Origin: Nitrospirota bacterium
GTDB taxonomy: Bacteria > Nitrospirota > Nitrospiria > Nitrospirales > UBA8639
Assembly: GCA_029865515.1 (NCBI GenBank)
Contig: JAOUGQ010000025.1
Coordinates: forward strand, 1-18,815
Length of the DNA stretch: 18,815 nucleotides
Direction of reading: 5' to 3'
Part shown: positions 1 to 6,726 of the stretch, one piece after another
Layout: each line of letters begins with the position of its first letter
Position numbering within the stretch: position 1 is the stretch's first letter
Translations under genes and position numbers: made by a program
The notes under the pieces: generated by a model
Database searches by the model: none
Told to the model about the DNA's origin: nothing
Seen by the model: only the letters and a program-made list of their open reading frames with translations

Positions 1-270
1 GAATTTTTCCTCACGAGTGTAGAATCTGGGGAAATCCACATACTGATAGGGGAAATCTTCCAGGTGTTCTCCTTTGACAAATTGCCTGGCTTGAGGATCG
101 AACCCTTCAGGAGCGAGAAGGGGTTGCGAGGCGATTTCGGCCTCGAGCCGAAGATGAAGGTGTTCCAGCACATGTTTGATTTTTACCGTAATAGTGGCCT
201 TCTTCCGGAAGAAATCCTGATCGGCTAATACGGCCAGTTCCTCAGCGGTAAATGAATAATCGGTTTTCAT
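1..270 (-). CDS. Partial CDS of unknown function, 3' end beyond the left edge
   Basis: The first 90 codons of a gene read leftwards without a stop from an ATG at 270 and leave the window at base 1. The protein begins MKTDYSFTAEELAVLADQ and is mixed alpha-helical in character: a basic stretch (FFRKKATITVKIKHVLEHLHLRLEAEI, residues about 20-46, quoted here as a segment) is followed by an acidic and aromatic stretch rich in F, Y and P (residues about 67-90). There is no signal peptide or membrane segment in the visible part. I do not recognise the family. It is divergent from the exonuclease III gene, with about 93 bases between the two starts. No strong Shine-Dalgarno is visible before the ATG, so the start is provisional. 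The frame being open to the window edge and the sensible composition are the reasons for calling it real. Confidence 0.6.
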   Translation of the reverse strand, partial: MKTDYSFTAEELAVLADQDFFRKKATITVKIKHVLEHLHLRLEAEIASQPLLAPEGFDPQARQFVKGEHLEDFPYQYVDFPRFYTREEKF

Positions 271-315
271 AAAGTCGTGTTACCAAGGAACCGTTGCGGA
301 AGAGTTTTTGCCCTT

Positions 316-327
316 TTCATTAATGAA
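316..327. repeat. 12-bp perfect palindrome in the divergent intergenic region
   Basis: TTCATTAATGAA is its own reverse complement and lies between the divergent starts of the partial gene (270) and the exonuclease III gene (364). Its position would suit an operator, but a single AT-rich 12-mer can arise by chance and no promoter hexamers could be tied to it. Confidence 0.25.
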
Positions 328-353
328 GGAGTGTGCGCAGCGTTTTTTTGAAT

Positions 354-358
354 GGGAG
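354..358 (+). promoter_or_regulatory. Shine-Dalgarno deciding the xthA start
   Basis: GGGAG lies 5 bases before the ATG at 364. It overlaps the in-frame ATG at 352, so that codon is unlikely to be the start. A third in-frame ATG at 370 would be 11 bases away. Confidence 0.6.
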
Positions 359-363
359 TCTCA

Positions 364-1146
364 ATGGCGATGAAAATTGCAACATACAATGTCAATTCTA
401 TTCGAAAGCGGATCGGGATTCTTCACAAGTGGATCCGGCAACACAAGCCGGATGTGGTGTGCCTTCAAGAGACCAAGGTACAGGATCACGAGTTTCCTCT
501 TCAAGCATTCGGCGACTTACCCTATGTCATCAATTTTTGCGGTGAGAAATCTTATAACGGGGTAGCGATCTTCAGCCGAACGCCTCCTGAACTGGTGTCA
601 TTCGGCTTTCAAGACGGGCAACCACAAGAGGATCCCACTCGTCTGGCTCGGGTAGTGGTGAATGGCATCACGATTATCAACACTTACATCCCTCAGGGGT
701 TTGCGATTGATTCGCCGAAGTATGCTTACAAATTGAGGTGGTTTCAGCGGTTGAAAAAGTATTTTTCGCGTGTCTTATCTCCAAGGCAACCCGCGATTTG
801 GTGTGGAGACATGAACGTGGCCCCTGAGCCGGTTGATGTCCACAGCCCCGAAAAACATGTAACCCATGTGTGTTTCCATGAAGATGTGCGCCAGGCCTAT
901 CAGGAGACGGTTGCCTGGGGATTTGTCGATGTGTTTCGACATCATTTCCCGCGCCGCCAGCAATTTACGTTTTGGGACTATCGTCGTCCCGATGCCCTGG
1001 AATCCAACCGTGGCTGGAGGATTGACCATATCATGGTCACGCCGCCTCTCCTTCCTTACTCCCAAATGGTTAAGGTGGATCTTCAGCCGCGTCGAGCAGA
1101 ATCCCCATCGGACCATACCATACTGTGGGCGGAATTTTCTGTGTGA
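364..1146 (+). CDS. xthA: Exodeoxyribonuclease III (AP endonuclease, EEP family)
   Basis: A 260-residue member of the endonuclease/exonuclease/phosphatase family that cuts DNA at abasic sites and removes 3' blocking groups in base excision repair, in the cytoplasm. The catalytic set of the family is visible: N10 in TYNVNSIR, E36 in LQETK, Y108 in NTYIPQG, D149 and N151 in CGDMNVAPEPVDVHSP, D221 and H222 in WRIDHIMVTPPL, and the final D250-H251 in PSDHT. The length matches E. coli ExoIII (about 268). The start is placed at 364 because GGGAG sits 5 bases upstream; ATGs at 352 and 370 are in the same frame. It is the only plus-strand gene in the left three quarters of the window and converges on the arginine decarboxylase gene with about 150 bases between them. 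Confidence 0.96.
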   Translation: MAMKIATYNVNSIRKRIGILHKWIRQHKPDVVCLQETKVQDHEFPLQAFGDLPYVINFCGEKSYNGVAIFSRTPPELVSFGFQDGQPQEDPTRLARVVVNGITIINTYIPQGFAIDSPKYAYKLRWFQRLKKYFSRVLSPRQPAIWCGDMNVAPEPVDVHSPEKHVTHVCFHEDVRQAYQETVAWGFVDVFRHHFPRRQQFTFWDYRRPDALESNRGWRIDHIMVTPPLLPYSQMVKVDLQPRRAESPSDHTILWAEFSV

Positions 1147-1297
1147 GGACAAGGGGTCGGTTCTTGTTGAGACGACCCATGGTGAAGTTCAGGCCTTCTT
1201 TCCTGGCTTACAGAGAAGCAGAAACATCGTCAGGCCTTATGACGGAGATTCAAGAACAGGGGAAGAATAAACGAAACGGATGGACCAACCATGATTT

Positions 1298-1891
1298 CTA
1301 CTTTGCTTTGCGGCGGCGTGACTTTCCCTCTTCTTCTTTGATGTTTTCAAGAGGAATAAATACCGCACACGCAACCACCGTCGTCCACAAATGCGGTTTC
1401 CCAATGGCAGATTGGGTAATATTCTGAGTCCGAACAATATCCTTTCCCATTTTAAACACCTGCTCCCGTTCCTTCCACGCGACATTGGGATCAAATTTGA
1501 TGCCCAGGGTGGTAGCGAGCATTTGAGCAGCGAGGTCTTCCGTATATTCCCCAGCTTCTTCGTCCGTTTCCCCATAGGCATGATGCTCGGATAAGTAGCC
1601 ATAATTGACATTTCTTCCAGAGGGAATGGCCAACCCGATTGAGGCGGAAATCAAGCGATTCCGTTCATTGGTTTCGGACCTGGCCATGACGCAAAAGGTA
1701 ATTTCACCGGGATTGAGTAACTTTTCGCCACGCTTTCGTGGAATGATTTTACAATCAGGTGGGAAAATGGATGAAACGCTCACCAGGTTGCAATACGCAA
1801 TCCCCGCGCTGCGCAAGGCTTCTTCGAAAGAGGTCAACTTTTCTTTGTGTACACCCACACCTCTGGTGAGAAACATATGTGTTGGGACCAT
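1298..1891 (-). CDS. pdaD: Pyruvoyl-dependent arginine decarboxylase
   Basis: A 197-residue protein of the PvlArgDC family, which converts arginine to agmatine and CO2, the first step of polyamine synthesis from arginine. The proenzyme cleaves itself at a Ser-Ser bond to make a pyruvoyl cofactor; the expected site is S40-S41 in VSVSSIFPP. Further family features are the PRKRGEKLLNPGE segment (residues 51-63), the small-residue-rich strand SASIGLAIPSG (82-92) and GYLSEHHAYGET (98-109), whose E102 aligns by eye with the catalytic glutamate of the archaeal enzyme. The C-terminus is a basic tail (KSRRRKAK). A Shine-Dalgarno GAAGGAG (1897-1903) is 5 bases before the ATG. A candidate promoter lies about 170 bases upstream. 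The aldehyde dehydrogenase gene upstream on the same strand ends 254 bases away. No agmatinase or agmatine deiminase is present in the window. Confidence 0.93.
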   Translation of the reverse strand: MVPTHMFLTRGVGVHKEKLTSFEEALRSAGIAYCNLVSVSSIFPPDCKIIPRKRGEKLLNPGEITFCVMARSETNERNRLISASIGLAIPSGRNVNYGYLSEHHAYGETDEEAGEYTEDLAAQMLATTLGIKFDPNVAWKEREQVFKMGKDIVRTQNITQSAIGKPHLWTTVVACAVFIPLENIKEEEGKSRRRKAK

Positions 1892-1896
1892 CGTGA

Positions 1897-1903
1897 CTCC
1901 TTC
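1897..1903 (-). promoter_or_regulatory. Shine-Dalgarno of the arginine decarboxylase gene
   Basis: GAAGGAG read on the minus strand, 5 bases before ATG 1891. It fixes the start at VPTHMFLTRG and not at the internal Met6. Confidence 0.6.
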
Positions 1904-2059
1904 GTGAATCGGTTAGTTGTAGATTGGGACAGGTGGAAAATGCCTGTGTAATCGTCGAGTCTGACTTACATTCCGCTCTTAAACCTGTTTACACGGTCTA
2001 TGTATGGGAAAGCCTGAAACCAGGATTGCCACAGGGAAGGACCAACCTTGCTACGTAAA

Positions 2060-2088
2060 CTGATATTTTTACCAAGAGTGATTGACAA
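2060..2088 (-). promoter_or_regulatory. Candidate sigma-70-type promoter for the arginine decarboxylase gene
   Basis: On the minus strand TTGTCA (2088-2083, 5 of 6 matches to TTGACA) is followed after exactly 17 bases by TATCAG (2065-2060, 4 of 6 matches to TATAAT). It lies in the gap between the aldehyde dehydrogenase stop and the decarboxylase start and would give a leader of about 160 bases. This is a pattern match by eye only. Confidence 0.4.
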
Positions 2089-2145
2089 GGTGCAAGGGAA
2101 TGATGCCTAAACTTTCAAGAAAAGACGAGAGAAGTGGAGGAGGGC

Positions 2146-3579
2146 TTATGAAGGAGTTTTGACCACTAACAACTTGGGTTCTGTCAGTTCCTGGATTGCA
2201 TAACGAACTCCTTCCCGCCCCAATCCTGATTGTTTAATTCCCCCATAGGGCATGTGATCAGCCCGAAAAGTCGGAATTTCATTGACCAGGAGCGCGCCAA
2301 CTTCTAATTGTGAGTACGCCTGATACATCGTGTCGATATTGCTGGTGAATATTCCTGCCTGAAGGCCGAATTCAGAATCATTGTGTAATGTCAGGGCTTC
2401 TTCGAGGTGCGCATAGGACGTGACGGTGACGACCGGCCCGAAAATTTCTTCACAGCAGACCTTCATGTTGCTGCTGACGTGTGTCAGAACCGTGGGTTCG
2501 ATGAATGAGTGCTTTCGCGTCCCGCCGGTCAGAATTGTTGCACCCTGCGAAACGGCTTCTTGAATCCAGGCCTCGACCCGTCGTGCGGCTTGTTCGTTGA
2601 TCAAAGGTCCTACCACCGTTTTCTCGAGCGATGGATCCCCCATGGGCAACGCTCGAACCCGATCAACAAATGGCTTGAGGAAGTCATCATAACGTGATTC
2701 ATGGACGAAGATGCGTTGCACGGAGATACACGTTTGCCCCGAATATCCGTACCCTCCGGCCACGCAACGGTCAATGGCCACATCGAGATTGCCGTCCGGC
2801 TCTATGATCACCCCGGCATTGCCCCCGAGTTCCAGCAGGACCCGTTTGTACCCGGCTTTCCCTTTGAGCATCCACCCAATGGTCATAGAGCCGGTAAAGC
2901 TCAAAGCCTGAAAAGCCGGATGGATGACCATCTGTTCCGCCAGTGCATTTGAACAGGGGATGATGGTGAGGGTTTCAGGAGGCAATTCCGTCGTCAAAAA
3001 GACTTCGCCCAATAAGAGAGAGGTTAAGGGGGTTTGCGGAGCTGGTTTTAACACCATGGGGTTCCCCGCAGCCAGGCAGGGAGCCACTTTGTGGGCCACC
3101 AGATTCAGTGGAAAATTAAAAGGGGTAATGCCGAGGACCGTCCCGATCGGGAAGCGTTTGACAGATCCTGAATACGCCTCACCTCCAGGCGTGAGATCCA
3201 TCGGAAGTATCTCTCCGGGGATGCGCGTGCTTTCCTCTGCCGCAATGCGAAAGGTCTGAATGGCCCGGTCAACTTCACGGCGGGCATCCGTAATGGGTTT
3301 GCCGGCTTCCTGACAAATCGTGGTCGCAAATTCTTCCCGTCGGTTCGATAATCCGGCAGCGATGTGAAGAAGCGCCTTGGCCCGTGCATGTGCAGGAATT
3401 CTTGCAAATTCGGTGGAGACTCGTTTGACGGATTCGACGACCTGGTGGATATGCTCAGACTCGGCCTGGCATACCATGGCCAACACTTCATCGGAATAGG
3501 GATTGCGCACCGCCTCCACGGTGGAGGTCTGCACCCATTGGCCGCCCAAGAGAATTGGCTTTGCCGTGGCCATGGTCAT
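2146..3579 (-). CDS. NAD(P)-dependent aldehyde dehydrogenase (lactaldehyde/ALDH21-like)
   Basis: A full-length 477-residue cytoplasmic aldehyde dehydrogenase that oxidises an aldehyde to the acid with NAD or NADP. Visible catalytic residues: N155 in ITPFNFPLN, K178 in MVLKPA, E250 in LLELGGNAG, C284 in YGYSGQTCISVQR and the EEIFGPV cofactor motif (377-383). The wording SFTGSMTIGWMLK followed by AGYKRVLLELGGNAG resembles the lactaldehyde dehydrogenase/ALDH21 group more than betaine or succinate-semialdehyde enzymes, but the substrate cannot be read from sequence. It is followed after 254 bases by the arginine decarboxylase gene and preceded 30 bases upstream by the zinc-ribbon gene, so it is probably co-transcribed with the latter. 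The start at 3579 has no clear Shine-Dalgarno; ATG 3573 is an alternative. A role in oxidising aminoaldehydes from polyamines is possible from context only. Confidence 0.93.
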   Translation of the reverse strand: MTMATAKPILLGGQWVQTSTVEAVRNPYSDEVLAMVCQAESEHIHQVVESVKRVSTEFARIPAHARAKALLHIAAGLSNRREEFATTICQEAGKPITDARREVDRAIQTFRIAAEESTRIPGEILPMDLTPGGEAYSGSVKRFPIGTVLGITPFNFPLNLVAHKVAPCLAAGNPMVLKPAPQTPLTSLLLGEVFLTTELPPETLTIIPCSNALAEQMVIHPAFQALSFTGSMTIGWMLKGKAGYKRVLLELGGNAGVIIEPDGNLDVAIDRCVAGGYGYSGQTCISVQRIFVHESRYDDFLKPFVDRVRALPMGDPSLEKTVVGPLINEQAARRVEAWIQEAVSQGATILTGGTRKHSFIEPTVLTHVSSNMKVCCEEIFGPVVTVTSYAHLEEALTLHNDSEFGLQAGIFTSNIDTMYQAYSQLEVGALLVNEIPTFRADHMPYGGIKQSGLGREGVRYAIQELTEPKLLVVKTPS

Positions 3580-3609
3580 GAAAGAGTAGGAACCGTGAAA
3601 TGGAGGTGG

Positions 3610-3879
3610 CTAGACTGATGAAGCTGCCTGGTCCGAACCAGGTTTGGAAGGAAGGGATGAAGCAGGCAACTGTTCGGCTTTCTGAATCAGGCTTTCCGTG
3701 CCCCACTCCCGGATCGCTTCCAAAGTAAACGGTTCGAAGGCCGCGACAGCCCCACAACCCGGACACCCTTCGACCGGCAACTTGGCTCTAAATACTTCGT
3801 CAAAGCAGGTTAAACACACAAATAAGTCCGGTTCACCTTGCGCGCATTCAACAGGCCAGAAAGATTGGGATTGAGTCAT
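3610..3879 (-). CDS. Small zinc-ribbon protein, function unknown
   Basis: An 89-residue protein with two CxxC knuckles, C22-x2-C25 (VCLTCFDEVF) and C39-x2-C42 (EGCPGCGAV), 13 residues apart. This is the spacing of a zinc ribbon that could bind DNA, RNA or protein. The rest is an acidic central segment (FTLEAIREWGTESLIQKAEQ) and a Ser/Pro/Ala-rich tail that is probably disordered. No catalytic motif is visible. It ends 30 bases before the aldehyde dehydrogenase start and starts about 120 bases after the DsbA-like gene on the same strand. No strong Shine-Dalgarno precedes the ATG. The cysteine pattern and the tight spacing to its neighbour argue that it is a real gene. Confidence 0.7.
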   Translation of the reverse strand: MTQSQSFWPVECAQGEPDLFVCLTCFDEVFRAKLPVEGCPGCGAVAAFEPFTLEAIREWGTESLIQKAEQLPASSLPSKPGSDQAASSV

Positions 3880-4001
3880 AGCATCAACATCGTTGTGTGA
3901 AAAGAAAAGGCATGGACATTGCCATCACCAGTGCAAATGTACACCTAATCACGTTGTCAGATCAATGAGGAATTACCTGAAGGGGCCGATTGACCATAGG
4001 T

Positions 4002-4703
4002 TTATGCCCCCTCGATTTGAGCGGAAGAAGCTCCAGGCAAGGACATCGAAGAGAGAGGATTTTCATGAAGCTTAAGCAATTTATCGATTTCTTCCTTAAA
4101 GGTTTCATAGGGAAAGGCACCAGGAATCAGAATGAGATGAGGGTTCTCGGGCACCTTTGTGGGAAACAGGACGAATGCCGGTGTGCCTCGAATGCCCAGG
4201 GAGCCCGCATCGCGTAAATCTTTCTCAATATCCTGCATATACCGGTGGGCGGCCATGCATGCGGAAAATTGCTCGCCGTTGAGCTTGAGTTCCTTGGCAT
4301 ATTGTTTGAGATCATCCTGAGCCAACCGGCCTCCACTGTTAAAAAGACGGTCATGCATGGGCCAATAGGCATGCTGCTCTCCTGCGCATCGTGCCGCATC
4401 TGCTGCACGAAGAGGGCTCCCAATCCCTCGGGGGAAATCCCGATACACGAATCGCACTTTGCCTGTCTCGATATACTCTGAAAGCAATTTTGGAAATGTC
4501 TCATGAAAGAACTTTTCACAAAATCCGCAAGTGAAATCAGAGTATTCCAGCATGGTAATGGGAGCCTTGGGATCCCCCCGTACCACATCATCATCCTGAA
4601 TCAAAAAATCCGGGCTTTCCCCATAAGTAGCAGTACCTATGAGCACTGCGCTCATGAGGACTATCAGCGAGAAGGCAGGTTTAAGGGAACGGATAATATT
4701 CAT
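4002..4703 (-). CDS. Exported DsbA-like thiol:disulfide oxidoreductase
   Basis: A 233-residue thioredoxin-fold protein of the DsbA/DSBA-like Thioredoxin_4 group acting in the periplasm. Residues 1-28 form a signal peptide (basic MNIIRSLK, then FSLIVLMSAVLIGT, then A-T-Y-G). The redox motif C59-G-F-C62 sits in EYSDFTCGFCEKFF, and the conserved cis-proline is P175 in IRGTPAFVLF. Extra cysteines occur at 106 (ARCAGEQ) and 149 (SACMAA), a pair common in this subgroup. The start is set at ATG 4703 because its Shine-Dalgarno GGAG covers the upstream in-frame GTG at 4709. The deoxyhypusine-synthase-like gene ends about 80 bases upstream on the same strand, so the two may share a transcript. The protein could be an oxidase, isomerase or reductase; the CxxC dipeptide GF does not settle it. 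Confidence 0.9.
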   Translation of the reverse strand: MNIIRSLKPAFSLIVLMSAVLIGTATYGESPDFLIQDDDVVRGDPKAPITMLEYSDFTCGFCEKFFHETFPKLLSEYIETGKVRFVYRDFPRGIGSPLRAADAARCAGEQHAYWPMHDRLFNSGGRLAQDDLKQYAKELKLNGEQFSACMAAHRYMQDIEKDLRDAGSLGIRGTPAFVLFPTKVPENPHLILIPGAFPYETFKEEIDKLLKLHENPLSSMSLPGASSAQIEGA

Positions 4704-4708
4704 GTTCA

Positions 4709-4712
4709 CTCC
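4709..4712 (-). promoter_or_regulatory. Shine-Dalgarno deciding the DsbA-like start
   Basis: GGAG on the minus strand, 5 bases before ATG 4703. It overlaps an in-frame GTG at 4709 and so excludes that codon as the start. Confidence 0.6.
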
Positions 4713-4784
4713 GTTACGGTCATTGTCGCACTCCGGACAGGGCTTGTCGAGGGAATGCGTTGTTCGCAGTGAGGGGGTTGTCTA

Positions 4785-5879
4785 TTAATGGCGCCCAACT
4801 TTTTCTAAGAGGCCCATCATCAGCAATGGCCAGACGACTGTGGCGTCGCTCAGGACTTCGGCGAACATCCCACCATCTTTCTTCGGCACGAATTTCCCCC
4901 ATGACACTCCTTCCTCATAGGTGCAGCCACTGAGGCCGCCCCAATAATCCGGTTCGGGACAAATCCGCACTCCATAGTGAAAACGGGGAGGAGTCAACGT
5001 TTCCCCCAGCCGGAGATTGAGAATTTCAATGTATGGAGGGACCTGTTGGGCCCAATTTCTCGGCACGCCGCCGCCAATGGTAAAAATGCCAAGACGCTTG
5101 GCCTTCAGCAAATGTTCGGCATAGCTGTTCAGGTCCAAAAAAGGATTGAAAATGGGCCGATGTTGTCTGAGTTGAGTCCAGCGCTCAAAATCGCTTTGTT
5201 CCTGGGCATTTGAAGAAGGTTGGGCTTTCCGACCTTGGGCCATGGCCCAAATCGACACATCCAAGCCCATTTCCGAATCCGTAAAGGCCGGAATGTACAC
5301 CGGAACCTCTTTTTCATACGCGCTTTTCAAAATACCGGGTCCCGGGTGATCCTGGTGCAGAGTCTTTCCGATTTCTCGCGTCAGAATTTCCGAAGAAATG
5401 ACTTGTCCCGGTTCGATGCGTTTGAGTGTGGCGCCGACCACGCGTTCGACATGGTTCAGATTAAGCTCCATCTCCAGCGTGTCATAGACGCGGTTGTAGC
5501 CCTTTTCAAATAATTCCGCATCCGTCATTGAGGGATGGTATTTGTAATGAGTTTTTCCGACGGCCTCACTCAACCCATGAGCAATCAACGCGCCTGTGGA
5601 CACCACCGCCTGTATCATGCCGCGATCAATCATCGTGCAGATGATTTTTCCCATTTTGGCAATGGTCATAGCTCCGGAGAGGGTCATGACCACGGCACAA
5701 TCCGGATCCTCGATCATCTTGCACAAAATCTCAAAGGCGTCGCCCAGACGACGTCCGCCAAATGCTGTTTTTTTCATGGCCGACAAAAGGTCGGAAAAGG
5801 AATGAATGGCTTCAGGATCCAGAGCCTCCAAGGCTTCCAGGCCGTCGCTTTCGCCATCGTGAAATTTTCTCGGATTCAT
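4785..5879 (-). CDS. Deoxyhypusine-synthase-like protein (possible homospermidine synthase)
   Basis: A 364-residue member of the deoxyhypusine synthase family. Known eukaryotic and archaeal members transfer the aminobutyl group of spermidine to a lysine of eIF5A; bacterial relatives have been shown or proposed to make homospermidine, since bacteria lack eIF5A. Recognisable segments: MTLSGAMTIAKMGKII (65-80), VVSTGALIAHGL (92-103), YIPAFTDSEMGLD (195-207), TIGGGVPRNW (267-276) and GVSWGKF (324-330), whose K329 matches the active-site lysine of the WGK motif. The segment corresponding to KHH in the human enzyme reads PRN here, so the catalytic histidine appears to be missing. This fits a non-canonical acceptor. 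The AAGGA Shine-Dalgarno is 7 bases before ATG 5879. Upstream on the same strand is tRNA-Glu; downstream is the DsbA-like gene; the arginine decarboxylase lies 2.9 kb further on. Confidence 0.88.
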   Translation of the reverse strand: MNPRKFHDGESDGLEALEALDPEAIHSFSDLLSAMKKTAFGGRRLGDAFEILCKMIEDPDCAVVMTLSGAMTIAKMGKIICTMIDRGMIQAVVSTGALIAHGLSEAVGKTHYKYHPSMTDAELFEKGYNRVYDTLEMELNLNHVERVVGATLKRIEPGQVISSEILTREIGKTLHQDHPGPGILKSAYEKEVPVYIPAFTDSEMGLDVSIWAMAQGRKAQPSSNAQEQSDFERWTQLRQHRPIFNPFLDLNSYAEHLLKAKRLGIFTIGGGVPRNWAQQVPPYIEILNLRLGETLTPPRFHYGVRICPEPDYWGGLSGCTYEEGVSWGKFVPKKDGGMFAEVLSDATVVWPLLMMGLLEKVGRH

Positions 5880-5991
5880 AGCAGGTCCTTACGGCAAAAA
5901 TGAAAAAAACGGATGTGAAAACGTGAAATCTGCTTGAGTGTGTGCGGGCGATAACAATCAGGAAGGTGGGAACGTATGCTCCTATGCAAAA

Positions 5992-6069
5992 TGGTGATCC
6001 CAACGGGATTTGAACCCGTGTCTGCACCTTGAGAGGGTGCCGTCCTAGACCAGCCTAGACGATGGGACC
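5992..6069 (-). tRNA. tRNA-Glu (anticodon CTC)
   Basis: The minus strand folds as a complete tRNA of 78 bases including an encoded CCA. The acceptor arm is GGTCCCA paired with TGGGATC, with one G-T pair and discriminator A. The anticodon stem GCACC/GGTGC encloses loop CTCTCAA, so the anticodon is CTC (6033-6031), reading GAG. The T arm is ACGGG-TTCAAAT-CCCGT. It lies 112 bases upstream of the deoxyhypusine-synthase-like gene in the same direction. No integrase or duplicated 3' end suggests use as an attachment site. Confidence 0.95.
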
Positions 6070-6199
6070 AGTCTGTGTCTGTTCGTTGAACGAATGCTGT
6101 CGGTAAAATGTGCCCTCACCCGAGACGTTCGGAATGTACCATTAGGGACTTATGGCATGCAACGCAAAAAAGGCAGTAAAAATTGGGAAGAAGTGCAAA

Positions 6200-6222
6200 A
6201 ACACCTTTGATGACAAGGTGTT
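6200..6222 (-). terminator. Probable intrinsic terminator after the cupredoxin gene
   Basis: AACACCTT and AAGGTGTT form a perfect 8-bp stem around a 7-base loop. Read on the minus strand the stem is followed directly by TTT, giving a five-T run with the last stem bases. It lies 33 bases past the cupredoxin stop and before the tRNA, so it would end the htrA-cupredoxin transcript. Confidence 0.55.
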
Positions 6223-6255
6223 GGACTTTCAACAACAATGAAAAAGTTGCAGACC

Positions 6256-6669
6256 TTAGATGTCAGAGGATAGGGGTTGTGGGGGATGAATGGTTAGCAA
6301 TCCGCGCATGAAGGGATGGAGGCCACAGTGGTAGGGATAGCGCCCCGGTGCCAGCCGGGATAAGACAAACTGATTGTCTGGACGAATGATCCCTGAGTCG
6401 AATGAGCACTCCGACCGGGACTGACAGTCGTCCGAGACGATGGAATGCGCTTCGTGGGTTCGATTTTCCCATGTAAGGGGAGTATTCAGGGAAATCGTCA
6501 ACTGGTTCGGAGAAAAAAATGGCGGTTCCGGTTGAATCTGAATGTGTGGGGAGGAAGCCCACAGCAAGGGCTGCTTCGAACCGGAAAAGCAAACGATCCC
6601 CAATAGGCAAAAGAATGCCCCCACCCTCAATAATTTCCCGTGTTGATTCCAGAAATTCACCGTTCTCAT
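6256..6669 (-). CDS. Exported cupredoxin with amicyanin-type copper loop
   Basis: A 137-residue small blue-copper protein. Residues 1 to about 38 are a signal sequence or anchor (MRTVNFWNQHGKLLRVG, then a hydrophobic run FFCLLGIVCF). The type I copper ligands are all visible: H75 in THEAHSIV, then C115, H118 and M121 in YHCGLHPFMRG. The C-x2-H-x2-M spacing is that of amicyanin (CTPHPFM), the short loop of small electron carriers. Two further cysteines, C82 and C88, flank an inserted polar segment and could form a disulfide in the periplasm. The ATG at 6669 is preferred to an upstream in-frame TTG at 6717 because the signal peptide begins there. It follows htrA by 57 bases on the same strand. 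Electron transfer or copper handling is inferred; the partner is unknown. Confidence 0.85.
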   Translation of the reverse strand: MRTVNFWNQHGKLLRVGAFFCLLGIVCFSGSKQPLLWASSPHIQIQPEPPFFSPNQLTISLNTPLTWENRTHEAHSIVSDDCQSRSECSFDSGIIRPDNQFVLSRLAPGRYPYHCGLHPFMRGLLTIHPPQPLSSDI

Positions 6670-6726
6670 GTTACGACCAGGTCGATTGCCCCATATGAAA
6701 TTTTCCCCACCCCCCAATGACAGGAA

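Noticed and set aside
775..1152. A 125-codon minus-strand frame inside xthA
   Set aside because: It is an antisense shadow of a well-supported exonuclease III gene.
3979..4020. AGGGGC/GCCCCT-type inverted repeat at the end of the DsbA-like gene as a terminator
   Set aside because: The stem is only 5-6 bp with a loop of about 19 bases and no T-run follows on the minus strand.
5992..6255. tRNA-Glu as an integration site
   Set aside because: There is no integrase, no duplicated tRNA 3' end and no change in gene character on either side.
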